Source: Paenibacillaceae bacterium (lineage in GTDB: Bacteria > Bacillota > Bacilli > Paenibacillales > Paenibacillaceae). From it: a DNA stretch of 7,910 bases. The stretch covers positions 1 to 7,910 of the forward strand of contig CAAFUF010000041.1 of assembly GCA_900766135.1 (NCBI GenBank), read 5' to 3'. Numbering within the stretch: position 1 is the stretch's first letter; each line of letters opens with the position of its first letter. The translations under genes were made by a program, and so were the position numbers. The notes under the pieces are model-generated. The model searched no databases. It was not told the DNA's origin and was given only the letters and a program-made list of their open reading frames with translations. This document shows positions 1-6,839 of the stretch, piece after piece.

Positions 1-123
1 GGGAGTGAGTAGCGGAGCGTAGCTGGAAGCTACGTGAGCAACGGAAGGACCGGCTGAATTCAAGATTCGACGCCGAACAACTACTGGAAACCGCTTCGGG
101 ATCGAAAGATAACGTTTTGAACT
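1..123. repeat. 123-bp intergenic direct repeat, copy 1
   Basis: This segment recurs at 185-307 with only two differences (A83 versus G267, G99 versus T283). It starts at the window edge, so it may extend further left. It contains a perfect hairpin at 18-34: CGTAGCT, loop GGA, AGCTACG. GTAGC also occurs at 9-13 and could compete for the same right arm. One frame is open from 9 to the TAG at 150-152 but has no ATG or GTG start. In the second copy the same frame is closed by the G-to-T change, so coding is unlikely. The layout suggests a dispersed intergenic repeat element; that is inference, as only two copies are visible. Confidence 0.85.
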
Positions 124-184
124 TCCTCTCCAATAAAGGTTTAAAAGGTTAGGTTTCGAGTACCGAGAAGGTTGGATGAAGCAA

Positions 185-307
185 GGGAGTGAGTAGCGGA
201 GCGTAGCTGGAAGCTACGTGAGCAACGGAAGGACCGGCTGAATTCAAGATTCGACGCCGAACAACTGCTGGAAACCGCTTCGTGATCGAAAGATAACGTT
301 TTGAACT
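185..307. repeat. 123-bp intergenic direct repeat, copy 2
   Basis: This is the second copy of the 1-123 element, offset by exactly 184 bases and separated from the first by 61 bases of unrelated sequence. Its hairpin lies at 202-218 and is identical to that of copy 1. Similarity stops abruptly at 308, about 85 bases before the start of the substrate-binding protein gene, so the element forms part of that gene's upstream region. Confidence 0.85.
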
Positions 308-317
308 ACCGCTATGG

Positions 318-353
318 TTTATAGCTCGGGTTATGTGCCCGGCTTCTTATAAA
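318..353 (+). promoter_or_regulatory. bulged hairpin upstream of the peptide-transporter genes
   Basis: The sequence can fold as TTTATA (318-323) with TATAAA (348-353), enclosing AGC(T)CGGG (323-330) with CCCGGCT (338-344) around the loop TTATGTG. There is one bulged T, and TTCT is unpaired on the right side. No U-run follows, so it does not look like an intrinsic terminator. It lies 39 bases before the start codon at 393. If transcribed it would be a 5' leader structure; the function is unknown. I saw no convincing -35/-10 pair in this region. Confidence 0.4.
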
Positions 354-392
354 CAAGAAATTATATATCGTGATTCAGAAGGGAGCCACAAT

Positions 393-2057
393 ATGAAAGC
401 AAAAAGATGGAGCAGTGTCGTTTTAGTGATGATGCTTAGCGCGGCCGTTGCCCTTACGGGTTGCGGAGGCAACAACAATGCCGGTGGCAGCAACGCCGGC
501 GGAACGAATGCGGGTACGAATACGGAAGCGAACGCTCCGGCCAATTCTGCCCAAGATACCTTGATTGTCGGTCGCGGCGGGGATTCCGCTTCCCTGGATG
601 CGGCGATCGTAACCGACGGTGAATCGTTGAAAATCGCGCACCAAGTTTTTGATTCCCTGCTGGAGTATAAGGAAGGAACAACAGAGGTTCAAGGCTCGCT
701 GGCCGAGAGCTGGACAGTCTCCGACGACGGCTTGAAATACACCTTCAAGCTGCGTCAGGGCGTGAAGTTCCATGACGGCACCGATTTCAATGCCGACGCT
801 GTCGTATTCAACTTCAACCGCTGGACGGATCCGAAAAGCGAATTCAAATTCGAAGGCGACTCCTTCGATTACTATGATTCCATGTTTGGTCCGGACGGCA
901 AACGCGTCATCAAAGAGGTTAAAGCCGTTGACCCTAGCACGGTAGAATTTACGCTGAATCAACCGCAAGCGCCGTTCCTGCAAAACCTGGCCATGACCTC
1001 CTTCGGGATTGCCAGCCCAACGGCCATCCAGGAGAAGAAGGAAAACTTCAAGAACGAGCCGGTCGGCACGGGTCCGTTCGTGTTCAAAGAGTGGAAACGC
1101 AACGACTCGATCACGCTGGAGAAGAACGCCAACTATTGGAAAGAAGGGCTTCCGAAGCTGAACAAAGTGATCGTTCGCTCCATTCCGGACAACTCCGCGC
1201 GCTTCAACGCACTGCAAAGCGGAGAGATCGATTTGATGGAAGACTTGAGCCCGGACGATCTGGCGACGCTCGAAGCCAATCCGGATTTGCAGAAGATCGA
1301 ACGTCCTTCCAACAACGTCGGTTATGTTGGCTTCAACACGAAGAAAGAACCGTTTAATAACGTGAAAGTGAGACAAGCGCTGAACTATGCCGTCGACAAG
1401 CAAGCGATCATCGATGCTTTCTTCGCCGGCCAAGCGGAACCGGCCAAGAACCCGATGCCGCCTTCCCTGTGGGGGTATAACGATAGCATCACCGATTACG
1501 AATTCGATCCGGAGAAAGCGAAATCGCTGCTGGCGGAAGCGGGTTATCCGAACGGCTTGCCGGGCGAATACGTCTTCTACGCGATGCCGGTATCCCGTCC
1601 TTATATGCCGGACGGCAAAAAAGTTGCCGAAGTTATCCAACAAAACTTCGAAGCTGTTGGCGTGAAGGTTGTCATCCAGTCTCCGGAATGGGCCACCTAT
1701 CTGGACGATGCGCAAGCAGGCGAGAAAGACGATCTGTTCATGCTCGGTTGGACCGGCGATAACGGGGACCCTGACAACTTCCTGTACACGCTGCTGGACA
1801 AAGACGCGATTCCGTCCAACAACTATAGCTACTATGCGAATGACGAGCTGCATGAAGTGTTGATTGCGGCGCAAAAAGAAACCGAGCAATCGAAACGGGA
1901 AGCGTTGTATAAACAAGCACAGGAAATCATCAAAGCGGACGCACCGTGGATTCCGCTCGTGCATACGACGCCGCTCCTGGCAGCGAAAGCGAATTTGAAA
2001 GGTTATGTACCGGCGCCGACGGGTACGGAGTACTACAGCAACATCTATTTTGAATAA
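393..2057 (+). CDS. dppA: peptide ABC transporter substrate-binding lipoprotein (family 5, DppA-like)
   Basis: This 554-residue protein is the extracellular, membrane-anchored receptor of a dipeptide/oligopeptide ABC importer. Residues 1-24 form a lipoprotein signal peptide: basic MKAKR, a hydrophobic stretch, then a lipobox ending L-T-G-Cys24. An Asn/Gly/Ala-rich linker (about 25-54) follows. The family-5 signature region is near 103-143 (LAESW, then Y-T-F-K-L-R and KFHDG). The loop W453-TGDNGDPDNF closely resembles E. coli DppA, where an Asp in this loop contacts the peptide amino terminus (from memory of the family). The Y-K-Q-A-Q segment and the closing region with GYVPAP also fit DppA. 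The start at 393 follows AGAAGGGAG at good spacing and begins the signal peptide. An in-frame ATG at 333 would add 20 residues that spoil it. The first permease gene follows after about 40 bases. Substrate specificity within the family is not certain. Confidence 0.93.
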   Translation: MKAKRWSSVVLVMMLSAAVALTGCGGNNNAGGSNAGGTNAGTNTEANAPANSAQDTLIVGRGGDSASLDAAIVTDGESLKIAHQVFDSLLEYKEGTTEVQGSLAESWTVSDDGLKYTFKLRQGVKFHDGTDFNADAVVFNFNRWTDPKSEFKFEGDSFDYYDSMFGPDGKRVIKEVKAVDPSTVEFTLNQPQAPFLQNLAMTSFGIASPTAIQEKKENFKNEPVGTGPFVFKEWKRNDSITLEKNANYWKEGLPKLNKVIVRSIPDNSARFNALQSGEIDLMEDLSPDDLATLEANPDLQKIERPSNNVGYVGFNTKKEPFNNVKVRQALNYAVDKQAIIDAFFAGQAEPAKNPMPPSLWGYNDSITDYEFDPEKAKSLLAEAGYPNGLPGEYVFYAMPVSRPYMPDGKKVAEVIQQNFEAVGVKVVIQSPEWATYLDDAQAGEKDDLFMLGWTGDNGDPDNFLYTLLDKDAIPSNNYSYYANDELHEVLIAAQKETEQSKREALYKQAQEIIKADAPWIPLVHTTPLLAAKANLKGYVPAPTGTEYYSNIYFE

Positions 2058-2096
2058 CAGGCGGTATCTTAACGCCTCTGGCAGGTGAACCTCATC

Positions 2097-3101
2097 TTGA
2101 AAGCTTATGTTTTGAAACGAATACTCATCATGGTTCCTGTCCTGATCGGCATGACGATTATCGTGTTTTCCATTATTCATGCGATTCCCGGCGATCCCGC
2201 GGAGACGATTCTGGGGCAGAAGGCGACCGAGCAGTCCAAAGAGGCGCTTCGCGAGCAGCTGGGCCTGAATAACCCGTGGTATCAGCAGTATTTTACGTAC
2301 ATGGGGGATTTGCTAAAAGGTGATCTGGGGCAATCGATCCGCACGAGAGTGCCGATTGCCCAGGAGATCACTCCGTATCTGGCGGCAACGGCGGAACTAA
2401 CCGTAGCGGCCATGGCGTTTGCGATTTTCTTCGGCGTGAACGCCGGCATTATCAGCGCCTGGAAGCAAAACTCTTGGTTCGATTACATCTGCATGCTGAT
2501 CGCGCTCATCGGGGTATCGATGCCGATCTTCTGGCTGGGGCTCATGGAGCAATGGATCTTCTCGCTCAAATTGCATTGGTTGCCTTCAATCGGGCGCATG
2601 AACCAACGGGACCCGGTAGAAGCGGTCACCAATCTGTATCTGATCGACAGCCTCATCGCGGGCCGATGGGATCAGCTATGGACGGTGTGCAAGCATTTGA
2701 TCTTGCCAAGCGTGGCGCTGGGGACGATTCCGATGGCGGTCATCGCCCGGATGACGCGCTCCAGCATGCTCGAGGTCATGAACTCGGATTTCGTTCGGAC
2801 GGCCAAAGCCAAAGGACTATCGCAATTCATCGTCGTATATAAGCATGCGCTGAAAAATGCGTTTATTCCGGTGCTGACGGTCATCGGCCTGCAAACGGGC
2901 GCGCTGCTTGGCGGCGCGGTCTTGACTGAAACGATTTTCGCATGGCCCGGCGTGGGAAGGTACATTTACGAGGCGATCAGTTCGCGTGACTATCCGGTCA
3001 TTCAGTCCGGGATCCTGATCATCGCTTTTCTATTCGTCGTTATCAATCTGATCGTGGATTTGCTGTACGCAGCGGTCGATCCGCGCATCCGTTACCGGTA
3101 A
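2097..3101 (+). CDS. dppB: peptide ABC transporter permease, DppB-like
   Basis: This is the first integral-membrane subunit of the peptide importer, 334 residues from the chosen start. It has an N-terminal membrane segment at about 5-28, followed by the I-P-G-D-P motif typical of DppB/OppB. Several further hydrophobic segments include about 94-121, 128-155 and a C-terminal one near 306-327. The cytoplasmic EAA loop that docks the ATPase is at about 232-258 (DFVRTAKAKGLS, then KHALKNAFIPV). The C-terminus D-P-R-I-R-Y-R is typical. I chose TTG at 2097 because AGGTGA (2083-2088), the 3' part of the ideal ribosome binding site, lies 8 bases before it. The protein then begins MKAYVLKRIL, as in relatives. 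A GTG at 2085 overlaps that site and has no good one of its own. The gene lies between the substrate-binding protein and the second permease, so co-transcription is likely. Confidence 0.93.
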   Translation: MKAYVLKRILIMVPVLIGMTIIVFSIIHAIPGDPAETILGQKATEQSKEALREQLGLNNPWYQQYFTYMGDLLKGDLGQSIRTRVPIAQEITPYLAATAELTVAAMAFAIFFGVNAGIISAWKQNSWFDYICMLIALIGVSMPIFWLGLMEQWIFSLKLHWLPSIGRMNQRDPVEAVTNLYLIDSLIAGRWDQLWTVCKHLILPSVALGTIPMAVIARMTRSSMLEVMNSDFVRTAKAKGLSQFIVVYKHALKNAFIPVLTVIGLQTGALLGGAVLTETIFAWPGVGRYIYEAISSRDYPVIQSGILIIAFLFVVINLIVDLLYAAVDPRIRYR

Positions 3102-3114
3102 AGGAGGGGGAACC

Positions 3115-4014
3115 ATGGCACAGGCAACTACGGCAACACCAAACGGAAACACCTCCATCCCGGCCGACAAGGTTTCCGGACCTTGGCGCGATGCGTGGAG
3201 AGCGTTCCGCAAAAATAAAATCGCGATGGTCGGCCTTATCATGCTCGGCTTCTTCATTCTCATCGCATTGCTGGCTCCGGTCATCGCCCCTTATGAATAC
3301 GACACGCAGGTCTTGCGCGACCGCCTGAAAGCTCCGTCCTCGGCTCATTGGTTCGGAACGGACGATCTGGGACGCGACCTGTTCACCCGCGTATTGTACG
3401 GGGCCCGCATATCCTTATGGGTGGGTACTTTTTCCGTCGTGGGGTCGATCATTCTAGGGACGTTGTTCGGCATCTTGGCGGGATTCTACGGCAAATGGAT
3501 CGACATGGTGATTTCGCGATTGTTCGATATTTTGCTGGCGTTTCCAAGCATTTTACTAGCGATCGCAATCGTGGCCATTCTCGGGCCGTCCCTGCAGAAC
3601 GCGCTGCTCGCCATCGCCATCGTCAACATTCCGACATATGGCCGATTGGTCCGGGCGAAGGTGCTCAGTTTGAAGAATGAAGAGTATATCACCGCTGCGC
3701 GGGCAGTCGGGATGAAAAACAGCGCGATTCTACTGCGGCACATCCTGCCCAACAGCTTGACGCCGATTATCGTGCAAGGCACGCTGGGAATCGCTACGGC
3801 GATTATCGAAGCCGCCGCGCTCGGTTTCCTCGGTTTAGGCGCGCAGCCGCCGACGCCGGAATGGGGCAAAATGCTATCCGACTCGCGGCAGTTTATCGCC
3901 ACCGCTCCGTGGACAGTGGTTTTTCCCGGGATTTCGATTATGCTGACCGTCCTCGCCTTCAATCTGATGGGCGACGGCTTGCGCGACGCGCTGGACCCGC
4001 GGATGAAGAGTTAA
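3115..4014 (+). CDS. dppC: peptide ABC transporter permease, DppC-like
   Basis: This is the second membrane subunit, 299 residues, normal for DppC/OppC. A hydrophilic N-terminus with the W-R-x-A-W-R-A-F-R-K-N-K box (about 24-35) precedes the first membrane segment (about 37-58). The family signature HWFGTDDLGRDLFTRVLYGA is at 78-97 and the EAA loop at about 190-218 (EYITAARAVGM, then RHILPNS). Further membrane segments lie near 103-124, 137-156, 159-173 and 265-285. The C-terminus LMGDGLRDALDPR is characteristic. AAAGGAGGGGG, which follows directly on the previous stop codon, supports ATG 3115 as the start. The 13-base gap indicates translational coupling with the DppB-like gene. The usual ATPase genes (DppD/DppF type) do not follow; a terminator-like hairpin does. 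Confidence 0.95.
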   Translation: MAQATTATPNGNTSIPADKVSGPWRDAWRAFRKNKIAMVGLIMLGFFILIALLAPVIAPYEYDTQVLRDRLKAPSSAHWFGTDDLGRDLFTRVLYGARISLWVGTFSVVGSIILGTLFGILAGFYGKWIDMVISRLFDILLAFPSILLAIAIVAILGPSLQNALLAIAIVNIPTYGRLVRAKVLSLKNEEYITAARAVGMKNSAILLRHILPNSLTPIIVQGTLGIATAIIEAAALGFLGLGAQPPTPEWGKMLSDSRQFIATAPWTVVFPGISIMLTVLAFNLMGDGLRDALDPRMKS

Positions 4015-4027
4015 CTGAGTTACAGAC

Positions 4028-4085
4028 AAAAGGTACCTTTACTCTGAACCCTTTTAACAGGCGTTTAGCGTGCGGGTACCTTTTT
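4028..4085 (+). terminator. probable intrinsic terminator after the peptide-permease genes
   Basis: AAAAGGTACC (4028-4037) pairs perfectly with GGTACCTTTT (4075-4084), and the right arm runs into a T tract. The 37-base loop is long for an intrinsic terminator. The left arm is also inside a local 12-bp palindrome, AAAGGTACCTTT (4029-4040), which could fold on its own. The position, 13 bases after the DppC-like stop codon and before a new -10 box, fits transcription ending here. Confidence 0.5.
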
Positions 4086-4124
4086 CGTGTGCTGTGCCTA
4101 ATATACGGGTCTAGGGTTTGCGGG

Positions 4125-4130
4125 TATAAT
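4125..4130 (+). promoter_or_regulatory. candidate -10 box for the lactate dehydrogenase gene
   Basis: TATAAT at 4125-4130 is a perfect sigma-A -10 hexamer, 41 bases before the chosen start codon and after the upstream terminator. The region 16-18 bases upstream (about 4101-4107) has no good -35 match, and there is no extended-10 TG. Transcription from here may therefore be weak or need an activator. Confidence 0.5.
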
Positions 4131-4171
4131 TTAGGCGTAAGATATAGAGGATGGCAGGAGGAGGCGGCGGG

Positions 4172-5122
4172 ATGGCCAAGAAAGCAAGAAAGGTGACGAT
4201 CGTCGGGTCCGGTCTGGTCGGCACGGCTTGCGCCTATTCCATGATCAATCAATCGATTTGCGATGAGATCATGATGATCGACCGGACATATGACCGCGCG
4301 GTCGCGCATGCGCTGGATTTATCGCATTGTATGGATTTTACGCAAGCCCGCACGAAGGTTTCGGCCGGCCGGCTGGAGGACTGCCGCGACATGGACGTCG
4401 TTGTGCTGACGGCGGGGGCGAATCCAAAGCCGGGACAAACGCGGCTGGACCTGTTGGAAGAGGCGGAGAACATTACGCGGGATATCGTCAGCCGTATAGT
4501 TGGAGGCGGGTTTGACGGCGTATTTGTCGTCGCCGCCAATCCGGTGGATATCGTGACGTATATCGTGCGCGAAGTATCGGGGTTTCCGCGGAACCGCGTC
4601 ATCGGTACCGGGACTTCGATCGATTCGGCGCGGCTTAAAACGCTGCTGTCGGAGGTATTTTCAATCGACCCGCGCAGCGTTAACGGGTACGCGCTGGGCG
4701 AGCACGGCGAATCGCAGTTTGTCGCCTGGTCGCATGTCACGATCGGCGGGAAGCCGCTGCTGCACATTTTGGAGCAGCATCAGGAACGATTCCGTCACGT
4801 GAATTTGGATGAAATCGCACAAAAGACCAAGGACGCCGGATGGGAGATTTTTACGCGAAAGGGCAACACCCAATTCGGCATTGGCAATGCGCTGGCTTAT
4901 ATCGTGCGTTCCATCTTAAACGACGAGCATAAGATCATCGCCGTCTCCGCCGTGCTGGAGGGCGAATACGGGCAGACGGGCGTCTGTACCGGCGTGCCCG
5001 CCATCATCGGGGATGGGGGGATCGAGGAGGTGCTGGAGCTGAATTTGACCTGGGAAGAACAACGCAAATTCACGCACTCCTGTGATATCCTGAAGACGGC
5101 GATCGCCAGTCTTCACATTTAA
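4172..5122 (+). CDS. ldh: L-lactate dehydrogenase family protein with altered specificity loop
   Basis: This 316-residue cytoplasmic enzyme belongs to the LDH/MDH family, which interconverts 2-oxoacids and 2-hydroxyacids with NAD(H). The length is normal. The Rossmann motif GSGLVG is at 12-17 and the NAD-ribose Asp at 37. Catalytic positions are intact: Arg91 (Arg109 in LDH numbering), Asp151 (168), Arg154 (171), His178 (195) in GEHGES, and Thr233 (246). The mobile-loop motif, normally N-Q-K-P-G-E-T-R in Bacillus LDH, reads N-P-K-P-G-Q-T-R (84-91). Residue 85, the Gln102 position that favours pyruvate (Arg in malate dehydrogenases), is therefore proline. ATG 4172 follows AGGAGGAGG (4156-4164) at 7 bases. 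An in-frame ATG at 4151 would add MAGGGGG, which merely translates that site. The gene appears monocistronic. L-lactate dehydrogenase is the best call, but another 2-hydroxyacid substrate is possible. Confidence 0.9.
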   Translation: MAKKARKVTIVGSGLVGTACAYSMINQSICDEIMMIDRTYDRAVAHALDLSHCMDFTQARTKVSAGRLEDCRDMDVVVLTAGANPKPGQTRLDLLEEAENITRDIVSRIVGGGFDGVFVVAANPVDIVTYIVREVSGFPRNRVIGTGTSIDSARLKTLLSEVFSIDPRSVNGYALGEHGESQFVAWSHVTIGGKPLLHILEQHQERFRHVNLDEIAQKTKDAGWEIFTRKGNTQFGIGNALAYIVRSILNDEHKIIAVSAVLEGEYGQTGVCTGVPAIIGDGGIEEVLELNLTWEEQRKFTHSCDILKTAIASLHI

Positions 5123-5152
5123 CGCGAGGCTGCCAGAGGCTAGCGGCACTAG

Positions 5153-5185
5153 GAGCATCGGTCCACAAGGATCGGTGCTCTTTTT
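5153..5185 (+). terminator. intrinsic terminator of the lactate dehydrogenase gene
   Basis: A 12-bp stem pairs GAGCATCGGTCC (5153-5164) with GGATCGGTGCTC (5169-5180) around the loop ACAA. Two pairs are G-U wobbles. TTTTT follows at 5181-5185. This is a textbook rho-independent terminator, 30 bases after the stop codon. Confidence 0.92.
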
Positions 5186-5231
5186 CGTTAATCGGTTCCG
5201 GGAAGGAGCGTCAGTTCATCCTCCAGCAGGT

Positions 5232-5260
5232 TCTACAGGCATACCTCCCCATTATATAGT
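5232..5260 (+). promoter_or_regulatory. candidate sigma-A promoter for the acetyltransferase gene cluster
   Basis: TCTACA (5232-5237, four of six matches to TTGACA) and TATAGT (5255-5260, five of six matches to TATAAT) are separated by 17 bases. They lie after the upstream terminator and just before the AGGAGG of the next gene. An A-rich stretch follows the -10. The -35 match is modest. Confidence 0.45.
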
Positions 5261-5283
5261 AGAAAAAAACGAGGAGGCTCGGA

Positions 5284-5883
5284 ATGATGGGGGACTTCGT
5301 GATATCGAGCTTAGCGGAGTTGGGGGACGAGGAAGTCAGACGGGCGGCCGATATTTTTGTGGAGGGCTTTTACGACTCGTTGCGCTATTTCTCTGCGGAT
5401 CCTGGTAAGCTGGCGAAGGCGCTGGTGCATGCGATGGTCAAGGAACAGTTCTTCGTTGCGCTGGAAAAGGAGGAGGTGCTGGGAATCTTCGCTTTTTCCG
5501 CGGGACGGAAACGCGCTTTTCGGTTTAACCGGGCGGTGCTCCGGCGCGAGCTTGGTTGGCTTAGGGGGAGCTTGTTCTATGGCTTAGTTCGGCAGGAGTT
5601 GGAAAGGCCTCTGGATTTGGCCGACCGGCAGTGTTATTTTGAGGCCGTTGCAACAGCGAAGGAGGCTCGGGGGCGTGGGGTGGCCAGCCGGTTGAACGAC
5701 GAGCTCGTATCCCGATTGGGATATGAGAACTATATTCTGGAGGTCGTCGACACCAATGTCGCTGCGATTCGGCTGTACGAGAAATTGGGTTACGTCGAAT
5801 ATCGTCGAAAGCCGCAGCGGTGGTTTCGGAAGCAGGCCGGATTCAACGCCCGGATCTATATGAAATGGATGAATAAAGGATGA
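5284..5883 (+). CDS. GNAT family N-acetyltransferase
   Basis: This 199-residue cytoplasmic protein should transfer an acetyl group from acetyl-CoA to an amine; its substrate cannot be told from the sequence. Motif A, the acetyl-CoA pyrophosphate-binding region, is clear at about 119-136: a beta strand (YFEAVAT), then the R-x-x-G-x-A loop at Arg129, Gly132 and Ala134. Motif B follows at 150-171 (YILEVVDTNVAAIRLYEKLGY), a hallmark of the family. The N-terminal half (about 15-60) is helical and only loosely GNAT-like. The protein is somewhat longer than the usual 140-180 residues because of an insertion near 75-110 that precedes motif A. AGGAGG (5272-5277) serves either ATG 5284 or the adjacent ATG 5287, so the true N-terminus may be one residue shorter. 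It is the first of three same-strand genes. Confidence 0.9.
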   Translation: MMGDFVISSLAELGDEEVRRAADIFVEGFYDSLRYFSADPGKLAKALVHAMVKEQFFVALEKEEVLGIFAFSAGRKRAFRFNRAVLRRELGWLRGSLFYGLVRQELERPLDLADRQCYFEAVATAKEARGRGVASRLNDELVSRLGYENYILEVVDTNVAAIRLYEKLGYVEYRRKPQRWFRKQAGFNARIYMKWMNKG

Positions 5884-5973
5884 TCTGGGTGGATGAAGAT
5901 GGGAATCAAGGTCTATGCAGGAACATACATTCGGTTTATGATGGGAGGAGAAGATGTAAAGGAGAGTGGATAT

Positions 5974-6792
5974 ATGCCTTATTGCAAGGTTAGCCAAGCG
6001 GAGTTGTATTATGAAGAAATCGGTTCGGGGCGGCCCATCGTGCTGATTCACGGGTTTACGCCCGATCATCGGCTGATGAGCGGCTGTATGGAACCGGTGT
6101 TCCGGGAGCGGACGGGGTGGCGGCGAATCTATCTTGATTTGCCGGGGATGGGCCGCTCTCGCGATTATGCGGATATTGAGAGTACGGACGGGATGCTGGA
6201 AGCGGTATTGGAGTTAATTGACAAGCTGGTTCCGGAATCGCGGTTTACGGTAGCCGGTGAGTCGTATGGCGGATACTTGACGAGGGGAATCATTGCACGT
6301 AAGCCCGAACGGGTGGAAGGGGCCGCGTTCATCTGTCCGGTAATAGTGCCAGACAAGGAGCGGGCGTTGCCGCCGCACACCGTATTGATTGAGGATCCAG
6401 CGTTGATCAGCGAATTGACACCCGGGGAGTATGAGGATTTTCGCGCGATGGGGGTTGTTTTGAACCGGCGCAACTGGGAGAGATATGCCGAGGAGATCGT
6501 ACCTGGGTGTCGCCTGGCGGATGCGGCTTTTTTGGACAAGATTCGGGCGCGGTACGGGTTTTCTTTTTCGGTCGACCAAGTAGGGTTTGGCGCTCCTTCA
6601 TTATTCCTGCTCGGCAGGCAGGATGCTACGGTAGGTTATGCGGATGCGCTCCGTCTATTGGAACGGTATCCGCGCGGCACGTTTGCCGTCATGGATCGGG
6701 CGGGGCACAACTTGCAGATTGAACAAGAAGGCGCGTTTCATGCGTTGATGAACGAGTGGCTGGATCGGATAGAGGAAGCCGAAGAGAAGTAG
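5974..6792 (+). CDS. alpha/beta-fold hydrolase
   Basis: This 272-residue protein has the full alpha/beta hydrolase layout and presumably hydrolyses an ester, amide or peptide bond by a serine mechanism; the substrate is unknown. After two short beta strands comes the oxyanion-hole motif H26-G-F, then D-L-P-G-M-G-R-S (55-62). The nucleophile elbow G-E-S97-Y-G-G follows. The acid Asp217 is in LGRQDATVGY and the base His245 in AGHNLQIE. A cap of about 120-200 separates the elbow from the Asp. It resembles proline iminopeptidase-like and lactonase-like members but lacks anything diagnostic. The frame is open from an ATG at 5893, but ATG 5974 follows AAGGAG (5959-5964) at 9 bases and begins the first strand directly. 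The extra 27 residues would be atypical. It follows the acetyltransferase gene by 90 bases. Confidence 0.9.
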   Translation: MPYCKVSQAELYYEEIGSGRPIVLIHGFTPDHRLMSGCMEPVFRERTGWRRIYLDLPGMGRSRDYADIESTDGMLEAVLELIDKLVPESRFTVAGESYGGYLTRGIIARKPERVEGAAFICPVIVPDKERALPPHTVLIEDPALISELTPGEYEDFRAMGVVLNRRNWERYAEEIVPGCRLADAAFLDKIRARYGFSFSVDQVGFGAPSLFLLGRQDATVGYADALRLLERYPRGTFAVMDRAGHNLQIEQEGAFHALMNEWLDRIEEAEEK

Positions 6793-6839
6793 GGACTTAA
6801 ATGGCGGATCGTTGAGATTCAAGAGGAAGGAGTTCTGGA

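Noticed and set aside
333..392. Upstream in-frame ATG for the substrate-binding protein
   Set aside because: It would put 20 polar residues before a complete lipoprotein signal peptide; ATG 393 has the proper ribosome binding site.
423..2180. A 585-codon open frame on the - strand opposite the substrate-binding protein gene
   Set aside because: It lies almost wholly antisense to a convincing gene. Its translation is rich in Arg, Phe, Val and Ile with no recognisable domain, as expected from reading the complement of a GC-biased gene, and no ribosome binding site or promoter was evident.
4249..4767. A 172-codon - strand open frame inside the lactate dehydrogenase gene
   Set aside because: It is a shadow of a clear gene: Ser/Arg/Pro-rich translation, no domain and no ribosome binding site.
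5893..5973. Upstream in-frame ATG for the alpha/beta hydrolase
   Set aside because: The extra 27 residues do not look like part of the fold, and ATG 5974 has a well-spaced AAGGAG and starts directly at the first strand.
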